Source: Brevibacillus brevis NBRC 100599 (GTDB lineage: Bacteria; Bacillota; Bacilli; Brevibacillales; Brevibacillaceae). Taken from it: a DNA stretch of 64,000 nt. The position numbers were made by a program, and so were the translations under genes. Positions 27,097-35,132 of this stretch are shown in pieces; positions within the stretch are counted from its first letter, which is position 1; each line of letters begins with the position of its first letter. The stretch covers positions 468,501 through 532,500 of the forward strand of contig NC_012491.1 in assembly GCF_000010165.1 (NCBI RefSeq), written 5' to 3'. The notes beneath the pieces were generated by a model that saw nothing but the letters and a program-made list of their open reading frames with translations, searched no databases and had not been told where the DNA came from.

Positions 27097-27720
27097 ATGA
27101 TTCCACTTACCAAAAAAATGAGTTCGATAGCTGGTATTGCTGTCATCTTCGGGACGATGCTGTTCACGACAGCATGCGCTACTGATTCGAAAACGTCTGC
27201 TTATGATAAACAAACGGCTGTGTTGTCCGCCAAGACAGACGTACAACTATTGAAGGATCTTCCACAACCCGTTTCGATGACGATTGATTCCTCTTTGGAT
27301 TCAACGAAAGCTACCGAGATGGTACAGGCTGCACAACGTTTCTACGGATTCTGGAACACTGGGAATGAGGAGCTCATTGCACAAACCGTTTCCCCAAGTT
27401 TCATAGATAACACGTTGCCGAAAGGAAGACCACAAGGCCCCGATGGCTTGTTATTCGCTTCCCGCAACTTCCGTAAAGCAGTTCCCGACTTGCAATGCAA
27501 GGTTGAGGATTTACTGGTAGTGGGGGACAAGGTGACAGCTCGTCTTTCCTTTACGGGTACGAGCAAAGGCGAGTTTATGGGAAAACCTCTGGTCGGGAAG
27601 CCCATTCAATTTATGGCAATTGATGTTTTACGCATCCAGGATGGGAAGCTCGTTGAAGACTGGCACCTGGAAGACAATTTAACTTTTATGCAACAAATTG
27701 GCGTTTTAGCGGAAAATTGA
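27097..27720 (+). CDS. SnoaL-like (ester cyclase type) lipoprotein
   Basis: A 207-residue protein: signal peptide with lipobox TTAC (cysteine about residue 27), an extension of about 50 residues, then a SnoaL-like alpha+beta barrel (about residues 75-200). The motif AQRFYGFWNTGNEELIAQTVSPSF and the ending DGKLVEDWHLEDN are typical of SnoaL-type polyketide cyclase or ester-cyclase-like proteins. Membrane-anchored versions are less usual. The substrate is unknown. It is the first gene of a three-gene operon with an oxidoreductase and an SDR protein. Confidence 0.82.
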   Translation: MIPLTKKMSSIAGIAVIFGTMLFTTACATDSKTSAYDKQTAVLSAKTDVQLLKDLPQPVSMTIDSSLDSTKATEMVQAAQRFYGFWNTGNEELIAQTVSPSFIDNTLPKGRPQGPDGLLFASRNFRKAVPDLQCKVEDLLVVGDKVTARLSFTGTSKGEFMGKPLVGKPIQFMAIDVLRIQDGKLVEDWHLEDNLTFMQQIGVLAEN

Positions 27721-27748
27721 ACGTCCTAACATAAAGGAGATGGAAAAA

Positions 27749-28300
27749 ATGAAAAAAATCCTTATCATCAATGGTCATCAAAAATATGGCTCATCGGAGG
27801 GGAAACTAAACCAAACATTGACGGATCATATGGTGCGTCTGCTCGAAAAAGAGAACCATGTACGAACTACCATTATTCAAAACGGATACCAAATCGAAGA
27901 AGAGCACGAGAAATTTCTCTGGGCAGATATGGTCATTTATCAAACCCCCATTTACTGGTTCAGTGTCCCTGGCTTAATGAAAACATATATGGATGAAGTA
28001 TATGCCTACGGCTTGTTTTTCAAGGGGGCTAATCAGTACGGTAGAGGCGGTTTATTAACCGGCAAAAAATATATGTTTTCAACGACTTGGAATGCTCCAG
28101 AAAAAGCATTTAACGATCCGACCCAATTTTTTAATGGAGAAAGCCTAGAGGATGCGATTAGCCATTTGCACCGCGTACAGGAATTTTTAGGCATGCAACC
28201 TGTAAAGAGCTTTGCTTGCTATGATGTCATCAAAAATCCCCAGATCGACCGTTTTGTATCAGAACTCGAGGCGCATCTCAAACAGGTATTGAGTTTCTAA
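27749..28300 (+). CDS. NAD(P)H oxidoreductase, flavodoxin fold (MdaB/KefF type)
   Basis: A 183-residue flavodoxin-like oxidoreductase. The N-terminal LIINGHQKYGSSEGKLNQTL is the FMN/FAD phosphate-binding loop. WADMVIYQTPIYWFSVPGLMKTYMDEV matches the MdaB-type quinone reductase family, which reduces quinones by two electrons with NAD(P)H. The ATG at 27749 is spaced seven bases from AAAGGAGATGG; an in-frame ATG three codons upstream overlaps that site. It lies between the SnoaL and SDR genes under the presumed control of HxlR. Confidence 0.88.
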   Translation: MKKILIINGHQKYGSSEGKLNQTLTDHMVRLLEKENHVRTTIIQNGYQIEEEHEKFLWADMVIYQTPIYWFSVPGLMKTYMDEVYAYGLFFKGANQYGRGGLLTGKKYMFSTTWNAPEKAFNDPTQFFNGESLEDAISHLHRVQEFLGMQPVKSFACYDVIKNPQIDRFVSELEAHLKQVLSF

Positions 28301-28334
28301 TAAAAACCTCACAATAAAGGGGAGAGATCTTATC

Positions 28335-29048
28335 ATGTTGCACAATCAAAAGATAGTCATCATCGGCGGAAGCTCCGGAATTGGTTTGGAGACAGCCAAA
28401 CAGGCAGTAGCGCTAGGAGCAGGAGTGATCATTGCCAGCCGCTCCGAAGAGAAATTGCAAAAGGCAAAAGAGAGTCTGGGCTCCAAAGCCTCGGCGTATA
28501 CGCTTGATATCACCGATGAGCAGCAGGTTCAGGCCTTTTTTGAAAAAGTAGGCACGTTTGATCATCTGGTCGTCAGCGCAGCGGAAACATCGGGTGGTTC
28601 ATTCCTTCAAACGGATACAGCCCAAGCGCGGAAGCTGTTCGACAACAAATTTTGGGGTCAATACTATGCGGCGAAGTATGGAGCGCCGAAGATTTCCACA
28701 AACGGTTCCATCACCTTATTCTCCGGGGTTGTTGCCTACAAAGCGATGATCGGTTCGTCTGCCCTTGGTGCAGTCAATGCGGCGGTTTCGAATCTGGGGC
28801 AAACCCTCGCCTTGGAACTGGCACCAATCCGAGTGAATATCGTTTCACCTGGCATTATTGATACGCCATCACGGAGTAAAATGCCTGAAGATGTGCGCGA
28901 AAATTTCTATGCAACATTGGCAGACAAACTCCCTGTGAAGAGAGTTGGACAAGCGAAAGACGTCGCACAAAGCGTACTATACCTGCTCCAAAATAGTTTT
29001 GTTACCGGAACTGTACTTCATGTAGAAGGTGGCCACATTTTACTTTAA
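28335..29048 (+). CDS. Short-chain dehydrogenase/reductase family protein with altered active site
   Basis: A 237-residue Rossmann-fold SDR protein with an N-terminal cofactor motif GGSSGIG (residues 11-17) and the usual IRVNIVSPG block. The catalytic YxxxK is missing: at the position aligned with that motif the sequence reads LGAVN, within GSSALGAVNAAVSNLGQTLA. It may therefore bind NAD(P) without classical reductase chemistry or use other residues. A few SDR subfamilies are known to lack the motif. GGGGAGAG precedes the ATG. It is the last gene of the redox cassette. Confidence 0.85.
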   Translation: MLHNQKIVIIGGSSGIGLETAKQAVALGAGVIIASRSEEKLQKAKESLGSKASAYTLDITDEQQVQAFFEKVGTFDHLVVSAAETSGGSFLQTDTAQARKLFDNKFWGQYYAAKYGAPKISTNGSITLFSGVVAYKAMIGSSALGAVNAAVSNLGQTLALELAPIRVNIVSPGIIDTPSRSKMPEDVRENFYATLADKLPVKRVGQAKDVAQSVLYLLQNSFVTGTVLHVEGGHILL

Positions 29049-29091
29049 CGAGTTCCATTACTTGACGTTTCAGATCATTTCAATTTGTAGT

Positions 29092-29130
29092 ATGGTAGGA
29101 GAGCGGACTTTTTGAGGCCCGCTCTTTTTG
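29092..29130 (+). repeat. Right copy of the repeated hairpin, in the arsB-type gene leader
   Basis: ATGGTAGGAGAGCGGACTT followed by a short spacer, GAGGCCCGCTC and a T run repeats the terminator at 26537-26576 with only a few changes. GAGCGG pairs with CCGCTC. It ends the redox operon and also lies just ahead of the transporter gene at 29155. A TTGACG at 29063 may belong to a promoter upstream of it. Confidence 0.7.
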
Positions 29131-29154
29131 GTTTTTGGAAAGGAGATACTTGCA

Positions 29155-30447
29155 GTGGTTTGGATTTCATGTTTCCTTTTTTTGATTACGTTGACATTGG
29201 TTATCTGGCAACCGCGGGGGTTGTCGATTGGTTATCCGGCTGTCGGTGGAGCACTGCTAGCATTGGCGATCGGGGTAGTCACGATTGGTGATGTTGCAGA
29301 GGTAACCTCCATTGTTTGGAATGCGACGCTCGCGTTAATTGGGATTATCATCATCTCGCTCGTATTGGACGAAGTCGGTTTTTTTGAATGGGCTGCGCTC
29401 CATATGGCCCGTTTTGCCAAAGGGAATGGGCGGCTGATGTTCGTTTATGTGATCCTGCTTGGTTCACTCGTATCCGCTTTGTTTACGAATGATGGGGCAG
29501 CCCTAATCCTGACGCCGATTGTGTTGGCACAGGTGCGGGCACTAAAGCTGGATGGGAAAACAGTTTTGGCATTTGTCATGGCGAGCGGGTTCATTGCAGA
29601 TACGAGCTCGTTGCCCTTTGTGATTAGTAATCTGGTGAATATTGTTTCCGCTGACTATTTTGATATCGGCTTTGCTGCGTATGCGGCCAAAATGATCATT
29701 CCGACTTTGTTTTCGATTGGTGGAAGTTTGCTGGTTTTGTACCTATATTTTCGCAAAAGCATCCCGGCGCAGATTGACCTTTCCCATCTAAAAAATCCGG
29801 AGGAAGCGATTCGCGATCACAGAATGTTTCGCCTGGCGTGGCCGATTCTTGCGGTGTTGTTGATTGGCTTTTTTATTAGCGAGTCCATCCATACGCCCGT
29901 TTCTATCATCATTGCGGGGGCAGCCATCATTTTTTGCCTGGCTGCAAGAAAAAGTGAAGCGATCGCCATGCGGCGGATTATGAAAGAAGCACCGTGGGTA
30001 GTCGTTGTTTTTTCAATTGGCATGTATGTCGTGGTGTGGGGCCTGCACAACGCGAAATTGACTGACTTGGTCAAGGACGCCTTGGATTGGTTCATGGGGC
30101 ATGGTTTATTGGCAACGACCTTGGGAACAGGCTTTCTGGCTGCTGCTCTTTCCTCTGTCATGAACAACCTACCGACAGTCATCTTCAACGCGTTGGCAAT
30201 TGCAGGGACACAAGCAGATGGAGTGTTGCGGGAAGCGATGATCTACGCCAATGTGATCGGGAGCGATTTGGGGCCGAAAATAACCCCGATTGGATCGCTT
30301 GCGACCTTGCTCTGGTTGCATGTCTTGGGACGCAAAGACGTGACGATTACGTGGGGACAGTATTTTCGGACGGGGGTTATTTTGACCGTACCGACATTGA
30401 TGTTCACCTTGCTCGGTTTGTATTTGACATTGGTTTATTTTTCATAG
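29155..30447 (+). CDS. ArsB/NhaD-superfamily transporter (arsenite efflux type)
   Basis: A 430-residue transporter with about 11-12 predicted membrane helices, the length usual for ArsB. ArsB-type blocks include [15 protein letters not shown] (about residue 119) and [15 protein letters not shown] (about 337). The GTG at 29155 is spaced eight bases from AAAGGAGAT; the frame extends nine codons upstream without a ribosome site. Arsenite/antimonite export is the likely function, but no arsC or adjacent arsR is present; an ArsR-type regulator is 2.9 kb away, so other anion substrates remain possible. Confidence 0.85.
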   Translation: MVWISCFLFLITLTLVIWQPRGLSIGYPAVGGALLALAIGVVTIGDVAEVTSIVWNATLALIGIIIISLVLDEVGFFEWAALHMARFAKGNGRLMFVYVILLGSLVSALFTNDGAALILTPIVLAQVRALKLDGKTVLAFVMASGFIADTSSLPFVISNLVNIVSADYFDIGFAAYAAKMIIPTLFSIGGSLLVLYLYFRKSIPAQIDLSHLKNPEEAIRDHRMFRLAWPILAVLLIGFFISESIHTPVSIIIAGAAIIFCLAARKSEAIAMRRIMKEAPWVVVVFSIGMYVVVWGLHNAKLTDLVKDALDWFMGHGLLATTLGTGFLAAALSSVMNNLPTVIFNALAIAGTQADGVLREAMIYANVIGSDLGPKITPIGSLATLLWLHVLGRKDVTITWGQYFRTGVILTVPTLMFTLLGLYLTLVYFS

Positions 30448-30453
30448 GGAATG

Positions 30454-30486
30454 AAAAGCCTGCTGGCTAGTAGCAGGCTTTTTTCT
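30454..30486 (+). terminator. Terminator of the arsB-type gene
   Basis: AAAAGCCTGCT pairs perfectly with AGCAGGCTTTT, followed by more T. Confidence 0.92.
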
Positions 30487-30579
30487 ATTCATCATGCTGC
30501 TTGTAGTGAAATAGGCAGAATAGGACCTGACAAGGACGGAAAAAATAGGCGCAATGTACGTAAAAAGGAGGATGTTTCC

Positions 30580-30969
30580 ATGTGGCATGGCTGGCCGATC
30601 GAACGCGTACTGATACTTTTTACTGGATTGGCGTTTGCCCTGATTGCGGTTCAGGTCACACTTTTTCACTCTCGACAAAACTTCCGACATTGGGCAATGT
30701 GGATTCCCGTGCTTGAGCTCCCTGTATTTGCGGTTACTGCTATTGTTTTATCGTTTGTGAATGCGGGTTGGCTACGCTGGGTGTTTGCTTTGATGATGGT
30801 CGTTGGCATGGTTGGGGGTTTGTATGGGGCCTATTTACATACGGTTGGCGTCGGGCAGCGTGTGGGGGGGTATTCACAGGGTCAAAATTTTCTCGTCGGT
30901 CCTCCTGTGATTCTTCCTTTACTGATCACGGCAATGTCAGCATTAGGGCTTCTTGCGCTGTTTTGGTAA
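30580..30969 (+). CDS. Hypothetical four-helix membrane protein of the GMC oxidoreductase operon
   Basis: A 129-residue protein with four predicted membrane helices and short loops. I do not recognise a named family. The ATG at 30580 follows AAAAAGGAGGA. It is 27 bases upstream of a gluconate-2-dehydrogenase-subunit-3-like gene and is probably cotranscribed with it and with the flavoprotein that follows. It could be the membrane anchor of that dehydrogenase; this is inference from gene order. Confidence 0.75.
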   Translation: MWHGWPIERVLILFTGLAFALIAVQVTLFHSRQNFRHWAMWIPVLELPVFAVTAIVLSFVNAGWLRWVFALMMVVGMVGGLYGAYLHTVGVGQRVGGYSQGQNFLVGPPVILPLLITAMSALGLLALFW

Positions 30970-30996
30970 AAATCGTTTTCGAAGGGGTGAGAGGAC

Positions 30997-31599
30997 ATGG
31001 AAAAGCCTGGACGTTACCCATCCTATGATGTTTGGGACCAGCATACAGAGTGGGATGCTCACACCAGGAAAGTGGTAGGCGCCAGACGAATGCCCGCGAT
31101 TGCCAATCAATTTTTTACGAAGCACGAATCCTTGCTTTTGCAGACAGTCGTAGGCGTATTGGTCAATGATCACCGTTTGGAGGTGCTGACCTTTGTGGTG
31201 GAGCATCTGGATAATACGACGGCTAGTAATATCGGCGAATCACAGCGAAAGGTCGGAATTCCACCCAAAAAAGAGTTCTATCGCTCGGGCTTGAAAGGGA
31301 TTGATGCGGAGAGTCATGCCGCTTATGGAACTGATTTTGTTGCGTTGAAGCTAGACCAGCAGGAAGCTGTTCTTCAGCACGTTGCGAATGGAGGCATCCA
31401 AAACCAGGAGGCGTGGAAAGACTTTGCTCCCGCAGATTTTTTCAAGCGGTTGCTGCATGACACAGTCAGTGCGTACTATTCGCATCCGTTAGTTTGGTCG
31501 GATATCGGCTATGGCGGACCCGCTTATCCGCGCGGTTATGTACGGGTGGAAAAAGGATTGACAGACCCATGGGAGGCGAAAACAAATGACGAGTCATGA
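30997..31599 (+). CDS. Gluconate 2-dehydrogenase subunit 3 family protein
   Basis: A 200-residue protein of the family of small subunits that accompany GMC-type membrane dehydrogenases (gluconate or sorbitol dehydrogenase gamma subunit). Family members are usually exported through Tat; no twin-arginine signal is visible here, and the N-terminus (MEKPGRYPSYDVWDQHTEWD) is polar. Its end overlaps the start of the GMC gene by 14 bases, showing translational coupling and supporting a complex between the two products. Confidence 0.85.
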   Translation: MEKPGRYPSYDVWDQHTEWDAHTRKVVGARRMPAIANQFFTKHESLLLQTVVGVLVNDHRLEVLTFVVEHLDNTTASNIGESQRKVGIPPKKEFYRSGLKGIDAESHAAYGTDFVALKLDQQEAVLQHVANGGIQNQEAWKDFAPADFFKRLLHDTVSAYYSHPLVWSDIGYGGPAYPRGYVRVEKGLTDPWEAKTNDES

Positions 31600-33205
31600 C
31601 CATCATACGATTACTCATCGCCCTACTCCTGTGGATCAAAGAAAATACGCCGATGACGCAGATGTATGTATCGTAGGTGCCGGAGCGGCAGGAGGCGTGC
31701 TGGCTTATGAGTTGGCAAAGGCCGGGTTGCGCGTAGTCGTACTGGAAGCGGGGCCGTTTTGGGACCCGCAACACGATTTCGCCAGTGATGAGCTGTCGAT
31801 GCGGAGATTGGCCTGGCAGGAAACGAGGCTGGTAGCAGGCAAAGACCCGCTGCGTTTGGGACATAACAACTCAGGACGGGGAATTGGGGGAGGCACCGTG
31901 CATTTTACGGGGGTGTTCCTGCGTTTCCACGAGAGTGATTTTAAGACGAAGACGGTAGACGGCGTAGGGGAAGACTGGCCGATTACGTATCAGGACCTTG
32001 CCCCGTACTACGACAAGATCGAACGGGAGATTGCGGTCTCAGGTCCTAATCATTTTCCGTGGGGTTCCTTTCAAGGACCATATCCGTACCCGGTTCGGGA
32101 GCCCATCAGCGCCAATGCGCAACTGTTCCGGGAAGGGTGCGAGAAGCTGGGAATCGAGAGTGTGGTCGCCCCTCTGGCGATTTTATCGGGTCCTTTTGAT
32201 GGGCGTCCCCCCTGTATCAATCGTGGCTTTTGCAATCAAGGGTGCATGCCGAATGCCAAGTACAGCGGGTTGATTCATCATATTCCCAAAGCGATAGCGG
32301 AGGGGGCAGAGGTACTGGCCGACTGCATGGTGACGGAAATTTTGATGGCTGGTGACCGGGTCGGCGGTGTGTTGTTTAACCATAATGGTTTGACGTACAG
32401 GCAAATGGCTCGTGTGGTCATTTTGGCCGGGTTTGTGGTGGAGACTCCCCGATTGCTGCTCAGTTCGGCGAATGCTCAGTTTCCGCAAGGGCTGGCGAAT
32501 TCGAGTGGATGGGTAGGAAAAGCAATTATGCCCCACTCCAGTCATGATGTATACGGACGTCTACCGGAGGAAGTGCGATTGTATAAAGGAACCCCTGTGC
32601 TTGCCTTGACGCAGCATTTTTATGAGACGGACCGGGAACGAGGATTTGCCCGCGGATATACATTGAGTGCACACGGGTCACGTCCGGTCGGGATGGCGGC
32701 TGCCATTGCTGCCGAGAGGGAAGATGGCTCGTATTTATGGGGAAAACAGCTTCGAGAGACCATGCTGGATTACAATATGTATGCGCGGATCACCTTGGTA
32801 GGGGAAGTACTGCCTCACCCTGATAACAGAGTGACGCTCTCAGGGGAAAAGGATGAATACGGAATGCCGATCCCTACGGTAACGTTCAGTTATCAGGAGA
32901 ACGACAAGCAGCTTTACAAGCATGCCATTGGGCAAATGAACCGGATTATTGAAGCGATGGGGGGGCATCCGGAGCATGTGGTGTCTGATACCGCTCATCT
33001 CATGGGGGGATGCCGAATGGGGAATGACAGGGAAACCTCTGTTGTGAATGAATACGGGCAGTCACATGACATACCCAATCTTTTCATAGCAGGTGCTTCT
33101 ACGTTTGTTACCTCAAGTGGTAGTAATCCGACAAATACAGTCATGGCGCTGGCTGCTCGCACTGCAGACAAGATCATTGAGGCGATGAAAAAGCAAGATG
33201 TATAG
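31586..33205 (+). CDS. GMC-family FAD-dependent oxidoreductase
   Basis: A 539-residue flavoprotein. The FAD-binding Rossmann motif VGAGAAGGVLAYELAKAGLR starts near residue 30. A GMC-type block HNNSGRGIGGGTVHFTGVF is near residue 93. The C-terminal GGCRMG and FVTSSGSNPTNTVMALAAR supply the substrate-site end of the fold. Such enzymes oxidise sugars, polyols or alcohols and pass electrons to the respiratory chain. GGGAGGCG precedes the ATG. Together with the two upstream genes it looks like a membrane-linked dehydrogenase; the substrate is unknown. Confidence 0.9.
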   Translation: MTSHDHHTITHRPTPVDQRKYADDADVCIVGAGAAGGVLAYELAKAGLRVVVLEAGPFWDPQHDFASDELSMRRLAWQETRLVAGKDPLRLGHNNSGRGIGGGTVHFTGVFLRFHESDFKTKTVDGVGEDWPITYQDLAPYYDKIEREIAVSGPNHFPWGSFQGPYPYPVREPISANAQLFREGCEKLGIESVVAPLAILSGPFDGRPPCINRGFCNQGCMPNAKYSGLIHHIPKAIAEGAEVLADCMVTEILMAGDRVGGVLFNHNGLTYRQMARVVILAGFVVETPRLLLSSANAQFPQGLANSSGWVGKAIMPHSSHDVYGRLPEEVRLYKGTPVLALTQHFYETDRERGFARGYTLSAHGSRPVGMAAAIAAEREDGSYLWGKQLRETMLDYNMYARITLVGEVLPHPDNRVTLSGEKDEYGMPIPTVTFSYQENDKQLYKHAIGQMNRIIEAMGGHPEHVVSDTAHLMGGCRMGNDRETSVVNEYGQSHDIPNLFIAGASTFVTSSGSNPTNTVMALAARTADKIIEAMKKQDV

Positions 33206-33301
33206 GCGGGGTTCACATAACTTTTGCGTTCTATCTTCCCCATCATATAAGCCATATAGTATACTGATAAACAGATATGTAAGGCAAAGGTGGGTATCCT
33301 T

Positions 33302-33637
33302 ATGGAAATGGATTTGATGCAGGTTCTGTTTTTGTCAGAGACTTATAAGCTACTTGGTGACAAGACGCGCTTGACGATCATGGCTCTCCTGCAAGTACAG
33401 TCCTTATGTGTCCGTGATCTCGTGGAAATTTTGCAAACTTCCCAGCCTTCTGTTTCCCAGCACCTGGCTAAGTTAAAAACGCATGGTTTGGTCAAAGAGC
33501 GCAGGAAAGGACCATGGGTTTATTACTCCGTTAATACGGAATGCAGTCCTGAAGTGAAGCAAATTTTGTCTAACTTGCCGGACATGTCGCCAGTCGTCAA
33601 ACAAAAATCAGCTGCAAGTGAACCTTCATTTGGCTGA
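33302..33637 (+). CDS. ArsR-family transcriptional regulator
   Basis: A 111-residue winged-helix repressor. The recognition region is TSQPSVSQHLAKLKTHGLV. In arsenite sensors the alpha-helix motif reads ELCVCDL, with two cysteines; here it is SLCVRDL with one, so classical arsenite sensing is doubtful. The ATG at 33302 is spaced eight bases from AAAGGTGGG. It stands alone between the GMC operon and a convergent glutaredoxin gene. Confidence 0.88.
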   Translation: MEMDLMQVLFLSETYKLLGDKTRLTIMALLQVQSLCVRDLVEILQTSQPSVSQHLAKLKTHGLVKERRKGPWVYYSVNTECSPEVKQILSNLPDMSPVVKQKSAASEPSFG

Positions 33638-33645
33638 TCAGTCGT

Positions 33646-33683
33646 AAAAAGCGTTGGATCAATTGAGATCCAACGCTTTTTTT
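33646..33683. terminator. Bidirectional terminator between arsR-type and glutaredoxin genes
   Basis: AAAAAGCGTTGGATC pairs with GATCCAACGCTTTTT over 15 bp around a six-base loop. The last codons of the convergent glutaredoxin gene form one arm. Confidence 0.93.
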
Positions 33684-33910
33684 AGTTCTTCCTTGTCAAA
33701 TCCATGGATGACAATTTGCTCGCCGTTTTCCTTTTCAATGTAGGTTACAGGTGTCATGCTGGCGCCTAATTGAATGGCTTCCTGGAAAAAAGCCTCGTTT
33801 TGACGGATGTCTCTGTCTTCGAAAGCAATGTTGTTTGAAGTCAGCCACATTTTTTCTTCCTGACAAGGACCGCAAGTGACTTGGGTATAGATAATAACCT
33901 TGTGAGCCAT
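33659..33910 (-). CDS. Glutaredoxin/NrdH-like thiol-disulfide protein
   Basis: An 83-residue thioredoxin-fold protein with the redox motif CGPC (residues 13-16, in TQVTCGPCQEEK) and the cis-proline motif TPVTYIE. It probably reduces protein disulfides or serves as a hydrogen donor; the partner is unknown. AAAGGAGCAATTC precedes the ATG. Its 3' end forms one arm of the shared terminator. Confidence 0.88.
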   Translation of the reverse strand: MAHKVIIYTQVTCGPCQEEKMWLTSNNIAFEDRDIRQNEAFFQEAIQLGASMTPVTYIEKENGEQIVIHGFDKEELKKALDLN

Positions 33911-34080
33911 ACAGAATTGCTCCTTTCAAAAGCAGAGTAGAAGCCTTGCCTTTCCAATATGAATGATCCGTTGAGACAAAGCAAGTAAACAACAGCATGA
34001 TTTGGAAAAATGAGGATGGATACGCATGTAGGGGGCTGTACAAATTATATTCAGTGACGTCGAGGAGGTGAATGTTAACG

Positions 34081-34329
34081 ATGCCTAAACAAAACAACCA
34101 AGCAGGTATGGGCCAAGCGAACCAAGCTAGCCAAGCAGCTAACACTGCGACTGAATTCGCAAGTGAAACAAACGTATCAGAGGTTCGTCGTCAGAACCAA
34201 CAATCCGCACAACGCTCTGCTTCCAAAGGTGCTGCGACTGAATTCGCAAGTGAGACAAATGTTTCGGAAGTTCGCCGTCAGAACCAACAATCGGCTGCAC
34301 AACAATCTTCTGGCCAAGTTACTGAGTAG
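34081..34329 (+). CDS. sspE: Gamma-type small acid-soluble spore protein
   Basis: An 82-residue, Gln/Ala/Ser/Asn-rich protein made of two near-identical repeats centred on ATEFASETNVSEVRRQNQQS (from about residues 22 and 53). This is the architecture of gamma-type SASPs, an amino-acid store in the spore core that the germination protease cuts at TEFASET sites. The ATG at 34081 gives the family N-terminus MPKQNNQ and is well spaced from GAGGAGGTG; an earlier in-frame ATG is too close. Forespore expression is expected, but I could not fix a sigma-G promoter. Confidence 0.93.
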   Translation: MPKQNNQAGMGQANQASQAANTATEFASETNVSEVRRQNQQSAQRSASKGAATEFASETNVSEVRRQNQQSAAQQSSGQVTE

Positions 34330-34341
34330 GAGCCAGCGGAC

Positions 34342-34377
34342 AAAAGCCCTCGCAATTTGCGGGGGTTTTATTTTTTC
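34342..34377 (+). terminator. Terminator of the SASP gene
   Basis: AAAAGCCCTCGC pairs with GCGGGGGTTTT (one wobble) around a short loop, followed by ATTTTTT. Confidence 0.88.
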
Positions 34378-34481
34378 CATAAAGTCTATGCATGGAATGT
34401 GGTCGTTATCCTCGCACTTGCAAAAGCGTAGAAGTGGATGATACTGTGATTCGTAATCAGCCCACTAGGAGGCAAGTGCTC

Positions 34482-34868
34482 ATGATCATTGGAACAGGCG
34501 TAGACATTGTGGAAATAGAGCGCATCGCTACTTTGATAAAAAGACAAGAGCGTGCAATCAAACACTTTTTGACCACAGATGAACAACAGCTCCTGCATGG
34601 AAAATCAGAGACGAGACAGGCGGAAATGGTTGCAGGCAGATTTGCTGCCAAGGAAGCGGGAGCAAAGGCACTTGGCACAGGCATTGGTGCTGTACTCAGC
34701 TTTTTAGATATGGAAATCCTACCGAATCATTTGGGCAAGCCGGTCATGACCATAAAGAACGAGGTGTACAGCAAACTTGATCTCGACCCCACTCGCGTTC
34801 ATATTCATGTGAGCATTTCGCATAGCCAGTCGCATGCGATTGCGCAAGTCATTGTAGAAGAACGATAG
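34482..34868 (+). CDS. acpS: Holo-[acyl-carrier-protein] synthase
   Basis: A 128-residue phosphopantetheinyl transferase that activates acyl carrier protein with CoA. It begins [15 protein letters not shown], carries the magnesium-binding Asp8, and has the second motif [16 protein letters not shown] (about residues 53-68). TAGGAGG lies eight bases upstream of the ATG; an in-frame GTG two codons earlier is possible. The next gene is ydcC, the same order as in B. subtilis. Confidence 0.94.
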
Positions 34869-34896
34869 ATGTTTGAAAAAACCGATAAACTTGTCT

Positions 34897-34925
34897 GCAT
34901 ATTGGGACGAGGATGGACATACATT
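34897..34925 (+). promoter_or_regulatory. Sigma-E-type sporulation promoter ahead of ydcC
   Basis: GCATATT at 34897-34903, a 14-base spacer and CATACATT at 34918-34925 match the sigma-E consensus (KMATATT, CATACAHT) completely. This fits the known mother-cell expression of ydcC in B. subtilis. The transcript would have a leader of about 200 bases without recognisable structure. Confidence 0.7.
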
Positions 34926-35132
34926 TATATCGCGTAGATCAGGAGGGACTACCTGCTCTTACACAGGAAGGCTAAGTCTGTAGCCGATCCAAGCGATATG
35001 TCGCCAACTTCGTAACCATTTGCAACCATTGACACGATGTGCGCTGCATGGGCGAGAGACTGACAGATTTCCCAGGAAATAGACAGGGATGCCCTTCTTT
35101 GTCGAAAATATTGACAAGGAGGAGTTCATTGA

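Noticed and set aside
26537..29130. Transposon ends for the redox cassette
   Set aside because: The flanking repeats are direct copies of a terminator hairpin, with no inverted ends, target duplication or transposase.
34868..34938. 22-codon frame just after acpS
   Set aside because: There is no convincing ribosome site or recognisable product, and it overlaps the consensus sigma-E promoter of ydcC.
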